Below, piece after piece: positions 44,559 through 45,684 of a stretch of DNA of 45,684 bases (position 1 is the first letter of the stretch; each line of letters starts with the position of its first letter). Below the pieces are notes generated by a model, which did no database searches, was not told the DNA's origin, and saw only the letters and a program-made list of their open reading frames with translations. Where the stretch lies: positions 1 to 45,684 of the IMG/VR virus record IMGVR_UViG_3300034117_002487, one strand, 5' to 3'. Source of the stretch: a virus. The position numbers were made by a program, and so were the translations under genes.

Positions 44559-45684
44559 TCAGTTCTTGCGGGAGCCAACAGGCATGCGGCTCATTTCATA
44601 GCGGCGGTCTTGTGCCGAACCCTGCCGGGCTGCCGTCACAATCTGCGGGGTGGCTTCGGCGATCGCCGCGCGGATACGCTGCTCAACCGACGCATCCGCG
44701 CCTCGGGCGTCAATACTGAAAGCGACGCTCACTCCGCCACCGCCACTCTTGTCACCGACCTGGCCAGCTCGTTCGATATTGACCCGCTCACCTGGCGAAG
44801 CACGGAAGGAAACCAGTTGGCTATCCACACCACCGCCGCCGCCCACAGTGAAGCCGCCGCCGGTTGCAAAGTCGCCGTAGTCATCCCGGTCCCGCACGGT
44901 GAAGCTGCCACCCGTAGCAAACCCGATGCCCAAAGCCGGCAGGATCATGGAGGCCCCTTGGGCAATGGTGCTGATGATGCCGCCAGCTTCACCACCAATA
45001 AGTCCACCGAGCATCGAGCCAAGGCCACCAATGATACCACCCAGTTCATTGCCAAAGGACTGAGCGCCGGTATCCAAGGTATTGCCCAGGTCATCAGTGA
45101 AGGTGCCAAAGCAGCCATTCATGTCGTCCACTGCCCCACCGATACCGAAGGGATCATTGGTCGCGCCCTTGTTGGCCTCGCGCTTGCTCGTGTCAACAAA
45201 TAGGGCGTTAAAGGCCGCGGTGCCGCCGACCTGGTCCGCGCTGCGCACCCACATCGGGTTGTTGCGGCTCTCGCCCACAGGACCTGCCAGACCTGGCACC
45301 TTGATGCCGAGCTTGTCTTCGAGGAAGCCTGCAAGAGGTCCACTAATATACTGCTTAAAAGTGGCGCGGGCAATATCTTCTTGCAGGCCATCAAAGAAGC
45401 TGCTAAGGTCAAACTTGCCCGTCTTGGTAAACTCCACCCACGTGTCCTCGAGGTTCGAGAAGGCGTTGGAGAACAGGGTCTCCATCTGCTGGGCAACGTT
45501 TGCAGCTTCCTGCTGGATTTTCATCAGCGCGCGGGTCACACCTGAAGCGGCATCCGTCTGAGTATCCAGATAGTCAATTGTGGCATTGCGGGTTGCATCG
45601 GCCGCCTGCTGAGCAGTGAGCATGCGGTCGCGCTCGAGAGCCGCGATGGCTTCGAGGGCAGTCTGATACTCACGCATCGGGCCA
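44559..45684 (-). CDS. Tape measure protein, C-terminal part (cut by window end)
   Basis: The frame stays open to the window edge; only the last 375 or so residues are seen. Helical, Gln/Ala-rich start (ALEAIAALERDRMLTAQQ), then a Gly-rich, hydrophobic section (GGIIGGLGSMLGGLIGG, about 225-260) typical of the membrane-inserting end of tape measure proteins. It sets tail length and forms the DNA channel. Terminase, capsid and the rest of this gene are beyond the window. Confidence 0.8.
   Translation of the reverse strand, partial: GPMREYQTALEAIAALERDRMLTAQQAADATRNATIDYLDTQTDAASGVTRALMKIQQEAANVAQQMETLFSNAFSNLEDTWVEFTKTGKFDLSSFFDGLQEDIARATFKQYISGPLAGFLEDKLGIKVPGLAGPVGESRNNPMWVRSADQVGGTAAFNALFVDTSKREANKGATNDPFGIGGAVDDMNGCFGTFTDDLGNTLDTGAQSFGNELGGIIGGLGSMLGGLIGGEAGGIISTIAQGASMILPALGIGFATGGSFTVRDRDDYGDFATGGGFTVGGGGGVDSQLVSFRASPGERVNIERAGQVGDKSGGGGVSVAFSIDARGADASVEQRIRAAIAEATPQIVTAARQGSAQDRRYEMSRMPVGSRKN

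Noticed and set aside
1-45684. Prophage signals (integrase, repressor, attachment sites), CRISPR arrays and transposons
   Set aside because: None were found on either strand in this window; only short regulatory and tandem repeats are present.

Overview
The window looks like part of a large tailed-phage genome of the long, non-contractile tail (siphovirus-like) type. It holds a complete replication and nucleotide-metabolism gene set, a tail-tip block with the end of a tape-measure gene, and a lysis cassette. Capsid, portal and terminase genes are not here, and no integrase or repressor was seen, so a virulent life style is likely but not proven. An alphaproteobacterial host is suggested by two independent signs: a circularly permuted tmRNA gene, which is the alphaproteobacterial type, and a protein resembling the DNA-binding half of the cell-cycle regulator CtrA.

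Layout. (1) 1-7977, plus strand: early genes, mostly small, overlapping and unrecognised, then an AAA+ ATPase, a pyrimidine-dimer-glycosylase-like protein, the RNA ligase RtcB and an ATP-dependent DNA ligase. (2) 7974-12077, minus strand: a five-gene operon with a primase-polymerase/SF3 helicase, a P-loop kinase and an HNH nuclease. (3) 12260-16350, plus: small proteins, the CtrA-like winged-helix protein, a Cas4/RecB-like (DUF2800) nuclease and a DUF2815 single-strand DNA-binding protein. (4) 16428-17070: an RNA unit with promoter, permuted tmRNA, a second structured RNA candidate, tRNA-Pro(UGG) and terminator. (5) 17167-34051, plus: an orphan Spo11/Top6A-like TOPRIM protein, DNA polymerase A, an SNF2-type helicase, and the nucleotide operon (MazG-dNMP kinase fusion, thymidylate-synthase homologue, dCMP deaminase, DHFR, a nuclease, class Ia ribonucleotide reductase). 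(6) 34020-45684, minus: tape measure (cut by the window end), tail tip, fibre with an S74 chaperone, endolysin, spanins, holins and a T5 A1-like protein.

How it works together. Plus-strand early and middle genes are punctuated by a repeated design: a hairpin terminator directly followed by a promoter of the form TTTACW-N17-YAWAAK (five clear cases and one variant). Several key genes (the dNTP operon leader, the endolysin and perhaps RNR) have their ribosome binding site in or against a hairpin, which suggests translational timing. The replisome is phage-encoded: primase-helicase, PolA, SSB, ligase, SNF2 helicase and nucleases.

The most interesting system is the nucleotide operon. The thymidylate-synthase homologue carries Asp where true thymidylate synthases carry the dUMP-selecting Asn, and its active-site Cys is followed by Pro instead of His. 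Directly upstream, a MazG-type pyrophosphatase is fused to a dNMP kinase. That is the logic of T4 gp56-gp42-gp1 and predicts a modified pyrimidine, most likely a 5-substituted cytosine, in the phage DNA. Other strong points are the phage-borne two-piece tmRNA with its own degradation tag, a recurring FP-x-A-x-T-S domain in four unrelated proteins, and the orphan Spo11/Top6A-like protein.
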